A stretch of 64,000 nt of DNA from Thermomicrobium sp. 4228-Ro (GCF_026241205.1 NZ_JAPFQM010000001.1:1426001-1490000); one strand, 5' to 3'. Counted from the first letter of the stretch, positions 1 to 8,620 are shown. Numbers and translations are program-made. The notes: a model not told the origin generated them from the letters alone.

Positions 1-1
1 C

Positions 2-172
2 CGAGCAGAGCGCTTCAGTCCTCACGCAGTGACCGCTGGGAAGCGTTTCGACAGCAACTATGACGGCATCAAACGAGGCTGCCTTGGGTACGACTTCGGT
101 GAGGCGTCTGGATACCGCGTTCGACAGTACTTGGCTTGGAGAGTGCGGCAAGAGGACAGGAGGCGACCCTGA
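2..172 (+). CDS. C-terminal end of an unidentified protein (cut by window edge)
   Basis: An open frame enters from the left edge and stops with TGA at 170-172. The 56 visible residues are rich in Arg, Tyr and Gly (for example GYDFGEASGYRVRQYLAWR) and look like a real basic C-terminus rather than a shadow frame. The stop overlaps a downstream ATG at 172 (TGATG), as in translationally coupled genes. I do not recognise the family. The start lies outside the window. Confidence 0.4.
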   Translation, partial: RAERFSPHAVTAGKRFDSNYDGIKRGCLGYDFGEASGYRVRQYLAWRVRQEDRRRP

Positions 173-551
173 TGGCTGCGAGGGCCGTGGCCATCTCCAG
201 TCGACGACGAGGATCTGGAGTGGGGGTTGGAGCAGCTGGAGAGCCGGTACAAGCTGGAGGTCACAGACCGCGAAGCGGTACTCAAGCCGAGCCAGCGAAC
301 TCACCGACGAAGCGTACCAGCAGCTCAAATGGGAGCTGGCTTCCAAAGTGTCACTGGACGCAGTCGACGGAGGCTGCGTCGCTCTGGCAGCAGTGGGGAT
401 GGCTCTCGAAGAACTGGGGTACGCTTTCGTGGCGGAGGACGGGTTTTCGGCAGCGGAATCGCAAGCTGTCGTCACCTACACTAACTGGCTTGATCTGGAT
501 CTCGACGAGTACGAGGAGATGCTGGAGGAGGGGACACTCGAGATCGAGTGA
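172..551 (+). pseudogene. Frameshifted gene of unknown function with acidic C-terminus
   Basis: Coding-like sequence runs across three frames. It starts MAARAVAIS at the ATG overlapping the previous stop. It moves to a second frame near 200 (VDDEDLEWGLEQLESRYKLE) and to a third near 280-300 (ELTDEAYQQLKWELASKVSL). It ends with an acidic tail (LDLDEYEEMLEEGTLEIE) at 551. No single frame carries the whole protein. This suggests two +1 shifts, from decay or from sequencing error. The joined product would be about 125 residues, mostly helical. I do not recognise the family. A strong terminator follows at 574, which fits this being the last gene of a unit. Confidence 0.4.
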
Positions 552-573
552 AGCGAGAGGCAACGAGGTGGAG

Positions 574-608
574 CAGAAAACGCCAGGCAGAGCGCCTGGC
601 GTTTTCTG
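574..608 (+). terminator. Perfect 15-bp hairpin, probable bidirectional terminator
   Basis: The arms at 574-588 (CAGAAAACGCCAGGC) and 594-608 are exact inverted complements around a 5-base loop. Each arm carries an A or T run on its outer side, so on either strand the stem ends in TTTT. It lies 23 bases after the stop at 551 and should end that transcript. Confidence 0.8.
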
Positions 609-700
609 TCAAGAGGAGGCGAAAGTGGGGTGCACAACGGAGAGGGGACTAGCCGCGGGTCGAGAGCCGGAGCCGGGAAGGTGCCGGGTGGGGGTGCCTG

Positions 701-866
701 GTTTCGACAGTACCTCTGAGGGCTCGAAGCAGTGCTTCGGTGGTTTGCGTTGTGGCATCCTACCAGAGGTTTCGACAGGTGCCGCCGAGGGCGTGAAACA
801 GTCGGACCAGGAAGGGCTTCTGCTCGGCGCGGACAGTTCTGACAGGACCGTTTGCGGGCTCGAAAC
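701..866. repeat. Three degenerate ~31-base CRISPR-like direct repeats
   Basis: Related units lie at 701-730, 769-799 and 836-866. Their approximate consensus begins GTTTCGACAGG, has GGGC in the second half, and ends CTCGAAAC. The unit ends are partly inverted complements (GTTTCGA and TCGAAAC). Start-to-start spacing is 68 and 67, leaving unrelated 38- and 36-base intervals, which is the geometry of a CRISPR array. A weaker fourth copy may start near 902. The units are clearly diverged and no cas gene is in the window. This is therefore either the decayed end of an array or another spaced palindromic repeat. The rest of 610-1020 shows no gene I can support. Confidence 0.4.
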
Positions 867-1020
867 CTGCGGGGACTGTCTCGTGAGTCGGTGGTATCGC
901 AGTGTCGGTAGCACCCGCGGATGTTCGCGCTGGGCAGCGGGCTCTCGGTCACTGAGCGGAAACCGGTCTCGTCGAGGAGCGCTCCGCCAGCCGCGTGCCG
1001 GGTTCGAGTGAGGGAGGGCG

Positions 1021-1551
1021 ATGACTCCGGTGAACAAGGTTCCGTCCCTCCATGAGCACGGGCTCCCTCTGGAGGTGCACTGGGATCGTATCGCCGAGAC
1101 GGTGCGGCACTGCCTGCAGCTCGATGCACCCTTCCCACCCGAGCAGCTCTGGGTGATCGCACCCGATGGCGGACTGCGCGGGCACTACCGCGGTGATGAC
1201 AGCTCCGTACGGGTACCGTTTCACGAGCTCGGGAAGCTCTATCAGGCTGTCTTCCTGCACACGCACCCACCTCGGTTCGGACCGAACGTTTCCGACCTCT
1301 ATCTCGCGGCGATCGCGTCGTCCCCGCTCCTCGCCGTCATTGCCGGTGACCAGGCCCATCTCGTCTTCGTCTGGCACCGGAGTGCTCCTGGCCTGGTGGG
1401 CGCACAGATCGCGGCGGCGGGGGAGCTTCGCCCTGCGCTGGAGGCAGTCGGCGGGCGGTGGCTGCAGTGCCCCACCTCGGAGATCACCAACGCCATCCGG
1501 CGCGATGTCGCCGGTCTCTGGGAGGCGTTCGTGCGCGCTCTCGCGTGGTGA
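1021..1551 (+). CDS. JAB/JAMM-like putative metallopeptidase domain protein
   Basis: A 176-residue protein. Near residues 76-98 it has the core of a JAB/JAMM (Mov34) metal site: HTHP (His80, His82), then a Ser-Asp (91-92), then a helix and a hydrophobic strand. JAB enzymes use His-x-His and a downstream Asp to bind zinc, with a Glu earlier; Glu69 is a possible partner. The canonical spacing is Ser-x-x-Asp and here it is Ser-Asp, so activity is uncertain. The ATG follows a strong GGGAGGG ribosome site. The family includes peptidases that cut isopeptide or other peptide bonds. No ubiquitin-like, E1 or phage gene is adjacent. The role is unknown. Confidence 0.5.
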   Translation: MTPVNKVPSLHEHGLPLEVHWDRIAETVRHCLQLDAPFPPEQLWVIAPDGGLRGHYRGDDSSVRVPFHELGKLYQAVFLHTHPPRFGPNVSDLYLAAIASSPLLAVIAGDQAHLVFVWHRSAPGLVGAQIAAAGELRPALEAVGGRWLQCPTSEITNAIRRDVAGLWEAFVRALAW

Positions 1552-1574
1552 GCAGGCGACGGTGACGAGCGTCC

Positions 1575-1599
1575 GCGGACGAGGCTCCGCCTCGTGCGC
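1575..1599 (+). terminator. Hairpin after the JAB-like gene; rest of 1552-1955 appears empty
   Basis: The arms at 1575-1585 and 1589-1599 pair over 11 bases with one mismatch around a TCC loop. The stem lies 24 bases past the stop of the JAB-like gene. There is no T-run, so termination is an inference. In the remaining 350 bases before the next gene I see no coding sequence with plausible composition. A TAGAAT hexamer at 1879-1884 could be a -10 element for the downstream gene, but I see no matching -35. Confidence 0.35.
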
Positions 1600-1955
1600 T
1601 GCTCCCGCCTGGGCGGCGCGCGCTCGCAGGATGCGGCCCGAGCGCATCGCCGTGCGAGACGAGTCCTACCCGCGGGTCGGCGAGGGGAACGAGAGGACGC
1701 GTGGAGGTCCGCGATGTGGCCCGCACGCTGGACGGTGCGTCGCCAGAACCAGGCCGTCGCAACGGCTTCCCGCGACGAGTGCAACACGGCTCGATGGGGT
1801 CGCGTCCGCGCGTGCGGCGTTCTTCCCTCCAGGCGGACGCCGATCCTGAAGGGGATACGAGCTTGCCGCAACATCGGCTAGAATCGGGTCGTGTGCGTTG
1901 CCTGGCAGTCGCCACGCTCACGAGCCGTCGAGTCCATCCTTCGGGGGTAACTGCG

Positions 1956-2501
1956 ATGACGCTGGTGGCGATCGCGATCTATCTCCTGGCCGTCGTCGTC
2001 GCCAACCTGGTGATGACCGCGGCGACCGGTCTCCCGCTGCAGCAGTTCGTCGTGGTCGATGCGGTCGTCTGTTTCCTCTTCATCGCGGTCGACCTGGTCG
2101 TGCGCGATGCCTTGCACGAGCGTTGGGAGCGCTCGGCGCTCTGGCCACGGATGCTCGCCCTGGTCGGCGCTGGCTCTTTGCTTTCCTTCCTGCTGAACGG
2201 TGCTGCTGGCCGGGTCGCGCTCGCCTCTTTCGCGGCATTTTTCGCTGCCGGCTTGACCGATACCGCCGTCTATACGCTGCTCCACGGCCGCCCGAGACTC
2301 GTCCGCATCAACGCGTCGAACGTGGCGAGTGCGCTCACCGACTCGCTCGTCTGGCCGCTCATCGCGCTCGGTTCCTTCGTCCCGCTGGTGACGGCGATCG
2401 AGTTCGCTGCCAAGGTCGGCGGTGGGGTGCTGTGGGGGTTCCTGCTCGTCCGCACGCTCTGGCCAGCATTGCGCCGCACCGCGGCGCGGCCGAGCGGCTG
2501 A
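1956..2501 (+). CDS. VUT/YhhQ-type membrane protein, probable queuosine-precursor transporter
   Basis: A 181-residue, strongly hydrophobic protein with about five to six membrane helices. The pattern is that of the vitamin-uptake-like (COG1738, DUF165) family: an early VDAVVCFLF segment, a loop with D and R, and FAAGLTDTAVYTLL with later SLVWPLIAL. E. coli YhhQ of this family imports preQ0/preQ1 for queuosine in tRNA. It is somewhat shorter than YhhQ (about 220 residues). The ATG was chosen because the hydrophobic helix starts there, preceded by GGGGG; upstream reading frame is low quality. A queC-like gene lies 26 kb away, which supports a 7-deazaguanine role. I see no clear preQ1 riboswitch upstream. 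Confidence 0.65.
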   Translation: MTLVAIAIYLLAVVVANLVMTAATGLPLQQFVVVDAVVCFLFIAVDLVVRDALHERWERSALWPRMLALVGAGSLLSFLLNGAAGRVALASFAAFFAAGLTDTAVYTLLHGRPRLVRINASNVASALTDSLVWPLIALGSFVPLVTAIEFAAKVGGGVLWGFLLVRTLWPALRRTAARPSG

Positions 2502-2632
2502 TGCCAGGGCTCCTGGGGTCTGCCTGGACAGGAACCGGTGCGGTCGCCGCGGAACCAGGGGCACCGACCGGATGCGACGCCCGCAGCTAGATGACGCACA
2601 GGCCCCTCGCTGCATGGATGCCGAGGGGTACT

Positions 2633-3838
2633 TCAGTTCCTCGGCTGCGTCCCGTCGGTGACGACCCAAACGTTCGCCGCCAGGTCGTGCAGTCCGCGGC
2701 GGTCTGCCCGGGAGAGGGCCGGCCACCAGGGGAGCAGCAGGAGCCACCACAGGAGAACAGCGACGATCGTGCGACCGAGCGCCTTCGCCTGACCGGGCGG
2801 ACGGCCGGTTTCGTCGACAGCTCTGATCGAGACCGCTCGCATCCCGATCGTCGCTCCCCAGCGGCCGACTGGATAGATCCAGAAGCCATACACCAGGGCG
2901 AGCGGCCCAGCGAGGGCGAGGAGTCCGACGATCGTGTCGTACAAGGTAGCATCCAGCAGGATTATCCCCTGTGCCGAACCGGTGAAGAAGAGCGGCGCAA
3001 CTGCCGTACCGAGACCGAAGGCCGCAAGGAAGGCGACAGAATCGATCACCCAGGCGACGAAGCGCTGGAGAACCGGAGCTGGCTGACCAGGGATGCTCGG
3101 TGGCACGGTCTGCGAGGGTGCCGTCTCGGTACGCCGGTGCGTGGCACTGTGCGACACTCCTGCGGGTTCGGACTGGCTCGCTCCAGCTGCTGTTGCCCAC
3201 AGGCGCGCGGACAGGAGCGGATCGACCAGTTGCTCGAGGAGCACCTGCAAGCGGGGCGCTGTGGGACCCTGCCTAGCCTGTTCGGCCAGCCAGCAGAGGT
3301 CGTCGAGGCGGGAGCGGAGGCGGAGCGCGTCGTCCGAACCGCTCCGTTGCGCGGTGGCCAGCGAACGCTCGATGCGGCCGAGACGTTGCCGGTCGTTACC
3401 CTGCGCCCGCAGCCCCAGTGTCCGCAGGAGCGGCGCGAGTTCTCCGGTCGCCTGCTCGCGCGGAAGCCACCAGGTCAGCTCGGTCTCCAGCGGGACAGTC
3501 AGCCAGAGGCGCAGACGCGCTTCCTCGAGCAGCGCGTTGTCGGTTCCCGCTGCGCTCCGGCGCAGGCTGCCGAGCGCAGCGGCCAGGAGGCCCAGCGCGT
3601 CGGGACCGAGCGCGAGCCGCAATGGCCGCTCGCCCCAGCGTGTCGCGCTGAGTTCCTCGCGCACGGCTGCCAGCAGCCCGTACCCGGTGATGCGCACCCA
3701 GGTGGCATACGGCGGTTCGTCTCCGGTCGCCTCGACGAGTTCGGCCGCCCGGACGATCAGGTGTTCCAGCGTCGGCACGAGAATCTTGACCGCGACCACG
3801 TGACTGATTTCGACGGTCACCGGCAAAGCGCTCGCCAT
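2633..3838 (-). CDS. RDD-domain membrane protein
   Basis: A 401-residue protein. Residues 1 to about 235 form a soluble region with no family I recognise, rich in Leu, Arg and Glu helices. From about 255 an RDD domain follows, with QRFVAWVIDSV at its start, a second hydrophobic segment and a third near LLWWLLLLPWW. RDD proteins have two or three membrane helices with Arg and Asp in the first two; some act as ion or solute exchangers, but most are unassigned. The start at 3838 (MASALPVTVEI) was chosen over longer low-complexity extensions. It is divergent from mutL with a 142-base gap. Confidence 0.65.
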   Translation of the reverse strand: MASALPVTVEISHVVAVKILVPTLEHLIVRAAELVEATGDEPPYATWVRITGYGLLAAVREELSATRWGERPLRLALGPDALGLLAAALGSLRRSAAGTDNALLEEARLRLWLTVPLETELTWWLPREQATGELAPLLRTLGLRAQGNDRQRLGRIERSLATAQRSGSDDALRLRSRLDDLCWLAEQARQGPTAPRLQVLLEQLVDPLLSARLWATAAGASQSEPAGVSHSATHRRTETAPSQTVPPSIPGQPAPVLQRFVAWVIDSVAFLAAFGLGTAVAPLFFTGSAQGIILLDATLYDTIVGLLALAGPLALVYGFWIYPVGRWGATIGMRAVSIRAVDETGRPPGQAKALGRTIVAVLLWWLLLLPWWPALSRADRRGLHDLAANVWVVTDGTQPRN

Positions 3839-3980
3839 CGTGCGGGTCCTCGAATCCGGTGGGAAAACGCTTCCCGCGGTACAGTACCAGAGAATCGTTC
3901 GTCGCGCAAGCGGGAGTGGGCCGGTCGGACGCCTGACGCCGGGTGTCCTCGCGTATACTCCCGCGTGAGGGGTGGAGACG

Positions 3981-5708
3981 ATGCCGATCGTCCGACTCGA
4001 CGAGGCGACGGTTCGACGGATCGCTGCCGGCGAAGTCGTCGAGCGCCCAGCGTCGGTCGTCAAGGAGCTGGTCGAGAATGCACTCGATGCGGGTGCTCGC
4101 ACGATCCGGGTCGAGGTCGTCGCCGGCGGGCGCGAGCTGATCCGCGTGCAGGACGATGGCTGTGGGATCCCGGCCGAGGAACTCCCGCTGGCTGTCGAAC
4201 GGCACGCGACGTCCAAACTCCGCCGTTTCGAGGATCTCGCGCGGCTGGCGAGCTATGGCTTCCGGGGCGAGGCGCTGGCAGCGATCAGTGCGGTGAGCGA
4301 TTTCGAGATCGCCAGTCGGCCGTCCGAGGCGAGTCATGGTGGGCGCTTGCGCGTCCGCTTCGGCAAATCCGGCCGAATCGAGCCGGTCGGGATGCCCGTT
4401 GGGACCATCGTGACGGTACGCGATCTCTTCGCCAACGTGCCAGCCCGGCGGCGGTTCCTACGGCAGGACGCGACCGAAACGGCATACATTCACCGCGTAC
4501 TGGCTGCGCTGGCACTGGCTCGCCCAGATGTCCGGGTGGAACTCGTCGTGGATCGTCGTACCGTCCTCACGACGCCAGGGAGTGGTCGGCTCGTCGATGC
4601 ACTCGCTGGTGTCTACGGCGCGGAAACCGCTGCCAAGATCGTCCCGCTAGAACCCACCAACAGTGGCGATGTCGTGGTGCACGGTGCGATCGGACTGCCG
4701 GTTGTCGCACGGGCCAACCGGCAGGCGCTCTTCGTGCTGGTCAACGGGCGGTGGATCGAGAGCCGGACGCTGGTGGCCGCAATCGAGCAGGCCTACCACA
4801 CGCTCTTGATGGTCGGGCGGTACCCGATCGGTGTCGTGGCGGTCTCGCTGCCACCAGATCGGGTCGATGTGAACGTGCATCCGACCAAGCGCGAGGTGCG
4901 CTTCGCTGACGAGCGGGTCGTGGCAGCAGCGGTACACGAGGCAGTGCGGCGGACACTCTTGTGCCATCTTCCTACGCAGCCGCCCCCGGCGGTCACCTTC
5001 AACCCGCTCGAGCAACCGGTTGTCCAGCGACGACTCCTGGTGGCTGACCCCTCTCGTGTGCCGGTTCCGGCGCCCCTGCCATCCTCACCGACTGCGAACA
5101 GCAGGGAGGCTTCAGCCGGCGCGTCGCCGGCAGAAGGACGCTTGCCGGTCCTCCGCGTGCTCGGCCAGGTGCGTCAGTCGTACATCATCGCTGAAGGCCC
5201 GGATGGGATGTATCTGATCGACCAGCATGCTGCGCACGAGCGGATCCTGCTCGAGCAGTTGCTCGAGCAGCTGGCGACGCGGGGAGTCGAGCAGCAACGA
5301 TTGCTGGAGCCGCTGGTACTGGAACTGTCACCGCAGCAGCTCGAGGCGAGCGAGCGGTACGCGGGTGACCTGCGGCAACTCGGCTGGGAGGTCGAGCCGT
5401 TCGGCGGGGCGAGTGTCGCAGTACGGGCGGTACCGAGGGTGGTGCAGCGCAATATCGAGCGCGTCCTGACGGCCGTGCTCGACGACCTGGCCAGCGGTGG
5501 GCGCGGGACAACGCCGCTCGAATGTGTCGCGATCAGCACGGCCTGCCACTCAGCGATCCGGGCTGGGCAGGAACTCTCGCTCCCGGAGATGCGAGAACTC
5601 ATCCGCCAGCTCGAACAGTGCCGGGCGCCGAATGCGTGCGGTCACGGTCGCCCGACGGTCGTCCATCTCAGTACCGAGGAACTCGAGCGGCACTTCGGCC
5701 GGCGCTAG
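3981..5708 (+). CDS. mutL: DNA mismatch repair protein MutL (endonuclease type)
   Basis: A 575-residue MutL, which couples mismatch recognition by MutS to strand removal. The N-terminal GHKL ATPase shows all motifs: ENALDAG, DDGCGI, and RHATSK followed by FRGEAL. A low-complexity linker lies around residues 345-385. The C-terminal dimerisation domain carries DQHAAHERILLE near residue 414. This matches the DQHA(x)2E(x)4E metal site of MutL proteins that nick DNA themselves, as expected where MutH is absent. CGHGRPT near the end is the second conserved element. I start at ATG 3981 behind GAGGGG; a GTG nine bases upstream is possible. TATACT at 3954-3959 may be the -10 box. No mutS is in the window. 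Confidence 0.95.
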   Translation: MPIVRLDEATVRRIAAGEVVERPASVVKELVENALDAGARTIRVEVVAGGRELIRVQDDGCGIPAEELPLAVERHATSKLRRFEDLARLASYGFRGEALAAISAVSDFEIASRPSEASHGGRLRVRFGKSGRIEPVGMPVGTIVTVRDLFANVPARRRFLRQDATETAYIHRVLAALALARPDVRVELVVDRRTVLTTPGSGRLVDALAGVYGAETAAKIVPLEPTNSGDVVVHGAIGLPVVARANRQALFVLVNGRWIESRTLVAAIEQAYHTLLMVGRYPIGVVAVSLPPDRVDVNVHPTKREVRFADERVVAAAVHEAVRRTLLCHLPTQPPPAVTFNPLEQPVVQRRLLVADPSRVPVPAPLPSSPTANSREASAGASPAEGRLPVLRVLGQVRQSYIIAEGPDGMYLIDQHAAHERILLEQLLEQLATRGVEQQRLLEPLVLELSPQQLEASERYAGDLRQLGWEVEPFGGASVAVRAVPRVVQRNIERVLTAVLDDLASGGRGTTPLECVAISTACHSAIRAGQELSLPEMRELIRQLEQCRAPNACGHGRPTVVHLSTEELERHFGRR

Positions 5709-6439
5709 CGGCGTCCTCGTTCTCGGAAGCTGGGAGCCGATCCGGGTAGGCTGTCCTCCGTATCCTCGAGCTTGATCCAGCCGTGACGGAGCGCGTAAAT
5801 GACTGCCTGTGTCCGATCGTTGACTGCCAGCTTGCGCAGGATCGAGGTGATGTGGTTCTTGACGGTCTGGTCGCTGATGTTGAGGGCCTGGGCGATCTCT
5901 TTGTTACTGTAGCCGCGTGCCACGCAGTCCAGGATCTCGATCTCGCGGGGTGTGAGCGGTGAGAAGAACCCGCTCGAGGTGCGGTCGAGTCGCGAGAGCT
6001 CCCGGAACTGGTCGAGCACACGCGAGGCGACGAAGGGGCGCGAGAGCACCATCTCGTTGATGAGATACTCGCCGCGCGCCACCCGCGTGATGGTGTCGAT
6101 CAACTGATCAGGTTGGATGTCTTTCGTGCAGTAGGCGGACGCACCGGCACGAATGGCGTTGAAGAGCTGCTCGTCGTCCTGGTGCATGGTGAGGATGATC
6201 ACGCCGGCCTGAGGCTGCCGGCGCTTGAGCGCGCGGGCGACCTCCAGGCCGTTCATTCCCGGAAGACTCAGATCGACGAGAATGACATCGGGTGAGAACT
6301 CGTCGGCGAGCCGCAGGGCCTCGCTCCCGTCCGAGGCTTCTCCGACCACGACGAACTGGGGATGTTGCTCGAGACTCCAGCGAATGCCGCTCCGGAACAA
6401 CGGGTGATCGTCGACGATGAGGATATTGATCGGACTCAT
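5705..6439 (-). CDS. NarL/FixJ-family response regulator
   Basis: A 244-residue two-component regulator. The receiver domain (1-120) has the acidic pair Asp10-Asp11, phosphoacceptor Asp56 (DVILVDL), and Lys106. The LuxR-type helix-turn-helix (about 160-222) contains LTPREIEILDCVARG and NKEIAQALNIS. It lies 37 bases downstream of a histidine kinase on the same strand and is its evident partner. Its end overlaps the end of mutL by 4 bases. Target genes cannot be read from the sequence. Confidence 0.93.
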   Translation of the reverse strand: MSPINILIVDDHPLFRSGIRWSLEQHPQFVVVGEASDGSEALRLADEFSPDVILVDLSLPGMNGLEVARALKRRQPQAGVIILTMHQDDEQLFNAIRAGASAYCTKDIQPDQLIDTITRVARGEYLINEMVLSRPFVASRVLDQFRELSRLDRTSSGFFSPLTPREIEILDCVARGYSNKEIAQALNISDQTVKNHITSILRKLAVNDRTQAVIYALRHGWIKLEDTEDSLPGSAPSFRERGRR

Positions 6440-6476
6440 GTGCGCCGCTCCTTACGGTTCTGTGCCCGCATGCCGG

Positions 6477-7598
6477 TCAGCTCTCTCCTGCCCGCAGGCT
6501 CGTTTGCTGCATCGCGCTGACTGCGAGGGGAATCCGGAGCCGGATCGTCGTCCCCTGGCTGGGCTGGCTCTGGATATCGAGCTGGCCACCGACGAGTTCC
6601 GCACGCTCGCGCATTCCCTGCAACCCGAAGCCACCACTGGATGTCGGAACGACTGGTTCGGGCCGGAAGCCCTGGCCGTCGTCCGCAACTTCGATAACTA
6701 TTTCGGACGGGTGCGCCGAAATCCTTAGCCAGCAGTGCCGCGCGTGGGAATGCCGTTGCACGTTGTGCAGTGCCTCCTGGACCACGCGGAAGGCGGCGAG
6801 CTCTTGCTCGGGCGTGAGCGGTGGTAACGCTTCAGGCATCTCGACGTGGAGTTCTGCCGGGAAGTTCCGCCGTAAAGTGTCGAGATAGAGCGTGACGGTG
6901 CGAAGCAGGCCATGTTGCTGGAGCGTGGTGGGCTGCAGCGCGAACATGAATTGACGGGTCTCGCTCAGTCCCTCGCGTAACGTCTCCTCGACGCGCACGA
7001 GTTCCTGGTGCAGTGTCTCGATCTGGACAGTGCCCCGCTCGATCAAACGTGTCAGGTACTGCACGGTGAGAATCGCGTTGGCGAGTACCTGGGCAGGTCC
7101 GTCGTGGATCTCGCGTGCCAGCCGGCGCCGTTCTTCTTCTTGCGCACGCACCATCGCTTGCCGCACCAGGAGATCTTTCGCAGCGTCGAGATCGGGGAGC
7201 CGCTGGTTGCGGCTCAACTGTTGCCGGCTGACTGCCAGGAGCTGCAGGAAGCCAGCGAGTTGTTGACTGAACGCTTGTGCCTGAACGAGTACTCCCGCCA
7301 AGCGATCCTCCGCCGCACGCAAGTCAGCGAGATCGTCGGGGCCGAGCGATCCAGCTGCATCCATCAGGCGCTCTTCGATGTGGAGCTGAAGCCGGACCCG
7401 CTGTTGCTCGAGTTCACTCGCCAGCGCATCCACCCGCGTCCGGATCGCTCGAAGCTGGTGCTCGAGCGCCGTGATCGCGTCCTCAGCTTCGTGCACGAGG
7501 TCAGCCAAAATCTGTGCGATCTGGTCTCGCACGAGCCCCACCGCTCTCTGGAGGTGCCGACTCGACGGCCGGAGAGGGCTCCGGATGGCGGAACGCAC
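6477..7598 (-). CDS. Cytosolic DegS/NarX-type sensor histidine kinase
   Basis: A 373-residue kinase without membrane segments. Residues about 20-150 form long coiled-coil helices. A HisKA_3 dimerisation box follows, with the phosphorylated histidine in REIHDGP (His165), then a HATPase domain with an N-box at EALHNVQRH (about 276), DDGQGF (306-311) and GFGLQGMRERA. The layout, a soluble coiled-coil sensor, HisKA_3 and HATPase, is that of DegS-like kinases that sense internal signals. The start is a GTG at 7598 with a weak ribosome site; TATGAT on the minus strand (7624-7629) may be a -10 box. It is transcribed with the response regulator downstream. Confidence 0.9.
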   Translation of the reverse strand: MRSAIRSPLRPSSRHLQRAVGLVRDQIAQILADLVHEAEDAITALEHQLRAIRTRVDALASELEQQRVRLQLHIEERLMDAAGSLGPDDLADLRAAEDRLAGVLVQAQAFSQQLAGFLQLLAVSRQQLSRNQRLPDLDAAKDLLVRQAMVRAQEEERRRLAREIHDGPAQVLANAILTVQYLTRLIERGTVQIETLHQELVRVEETLREGLSETRQFMFALQPTTLQQHGLLRTVTLYLDTLRRNFPAELHVEMPEALPPLTPEQELAAFRVVQEALHNVQRHSHARHCWLRISAHPSEIVIEVADDGQGFRPEPVVPTSSGGFGLQGMRERAELVGGQLDIQSQPSQGTTIRLRIPLAVSAMQQTSLRAGES

Positions 7599-7681
7599 TG
7601 CTCACGGTTACCGCCGCTGCTTTATCATACCACTTTCGGCACCAGTCCCTCGAAGCACGCGATCCGCTTCGGGCAGCCCGT

Positions 7682-8527
7682 TCACTGTTCGACGAGGTTG
7701 CGCAAGACGCGGAGGTTCTCCACATCCTCGTGGAGATCCGGGCTCTTCTCAGTTTCGAGCAGCCCGGGATGCTCGCGGAAGCGGGGATCGTTCACCAGCA
7801 GCCGGAACCCATCGAGGCCGATCTTCCCCTGGCCGATATGCTCGTGCCGGTCGATCCGCGAGCCGAGTTCCCGCTTGGAGTCGTTGAGGTGGAAGACGAA
7901 GAGACGCTCGAGGCCGAGGATACGGTCGAACTCCTCCATGGTGGCTGCATAGCCTTCCGGTGTGCGCAGCTCGTAGCCGGCTGCGAAGACATGACACGTG
8001 TCGAAGCAGTAGCCGATGCGTTCTGGCTCGCGCACCCGCTCGACGATCGCCGCGAGGTGCTCGAAGCGATAGCCGAGGCTGGTTCCTTGGCCGGCCGTCG
8101 TCTCCAGGAGCGTCATGACGCGATAGCCGGGGAGGTCGGCGTGCAAGCGGTTCAGTGCCTCGGCGACGCGTTGGATACCGTACTCGAGTCCTGCCTCGCC
8201 GAAGGAGCCCGGGTGCGTGACGAGATACGGAATCCCCAGGACTTCGCAGCGCTCCAGTTCCTCGCGGAAGGCAGCGATCGATTTTTCCCACAACGTGTCG
8301 TCGGGACTCGCAAGGTTGATGAGGTAACTATCGTGTGCCACGACCGGGATACCGAAGCGGGCTGCCTTCTCCTTGAAGCGCTCGATCTCGTCCGGCGAGA
8401 GTGGTCGAGCCTTCCATTGGTTGCTGCTCTTCGTGAAGAGCTGCACCGCCTCGCACCCGATCTCGATCGCCCGGTCGATCGCCCGGTCGACTCCACCCGC
8501 GATCGACATGTGCGCTCCGAACCGCAT
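7682..8527 (-). CDS. nfo: Endonuclease IV (AP endonuclease)
   Basis: A 281-residue TIM-barrel apurinic/apyrimidinic endonuclease for base-excision repair. It starts MRFGAHMSIAGG, a hallmark of the family. The tri-zinc site motifs are all present in order: VAHDSYLINLA, THPGS, LLETTAGQGT, CFDTCHVFAAGY, FHLNDSK, DRHEHIGQG and LLETEK. Length matches the usual 280-285. The start was chosen at the family's conserved N-terminus. It is divergent from the RmlD-like gene, with about 90 bases between them that must hold both promoters. Confidence 0.95.
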   Translation of the reverse strand: MRFGAHMSIAGGVDRAIDRAIEIGCEAVQLFTKSSNQWKARPLSPDEIERFKEKAARFGIPVVAHDSYLINLASPDDTLWEKSIAAFREELERCEVLGIPYLVTHPGSFGEAGLEYGIQRVAEALNRLHADLPGYRVMTLLETTAGQGTSLGYRFEHLAAIVERVREPERIGYCFDTCHVFAAGYELRTPEGYAATMEEFDRILGLERLFVFHLNDSKRELGSRIDRHEHIGQGKIGLDGFRLLVNDPRFREHPGLLETEKSPDLHEDVENLRVLRNLVEQ

Positions 8528-8620
8528 CCGCTCGCTCCCTCCTGGCTTCCCGCAGCCGGCCTTCGTTTTGCACACGCTATAGTAACCTGTCGGAGAAGGT
8601 GGCGAGCACGGGGAGTAGGT

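Noticed and set aside
688-1015. Possible tmRNA: GGGGGTGCCTGGTTTCGACAG looks like a tmRNA 5' end
   Set aside because: No matching 3' acceptor half, no T-arm with a pairing stem, and no tag-peptide frame were seen. The motif recurs at 769 as part of the spaced repeat.
1701-1955. Longer N-terminus of the VUT-type transporter
   Set aside because: The added 85 residues are Arg/Pro-rich, without a signal or helix. The family starts at the hydrophobic helix beginning at 1956.
1940-1955. preQ1 riboswitch before the YhhQ-type gene
   Set aside because: I could not find the conserved preQ1-I core or a compact pseudoknot. A covariance-model scan would decide.
2591-4909. A 772-residue open plus-strand frame
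   Set aside because: It runs antisense to the RDD gene and then out of frame through mutL. Composition is Arg/Gly-rich without hydrophobic cores or motifs, typical of a GC-rich shadow.
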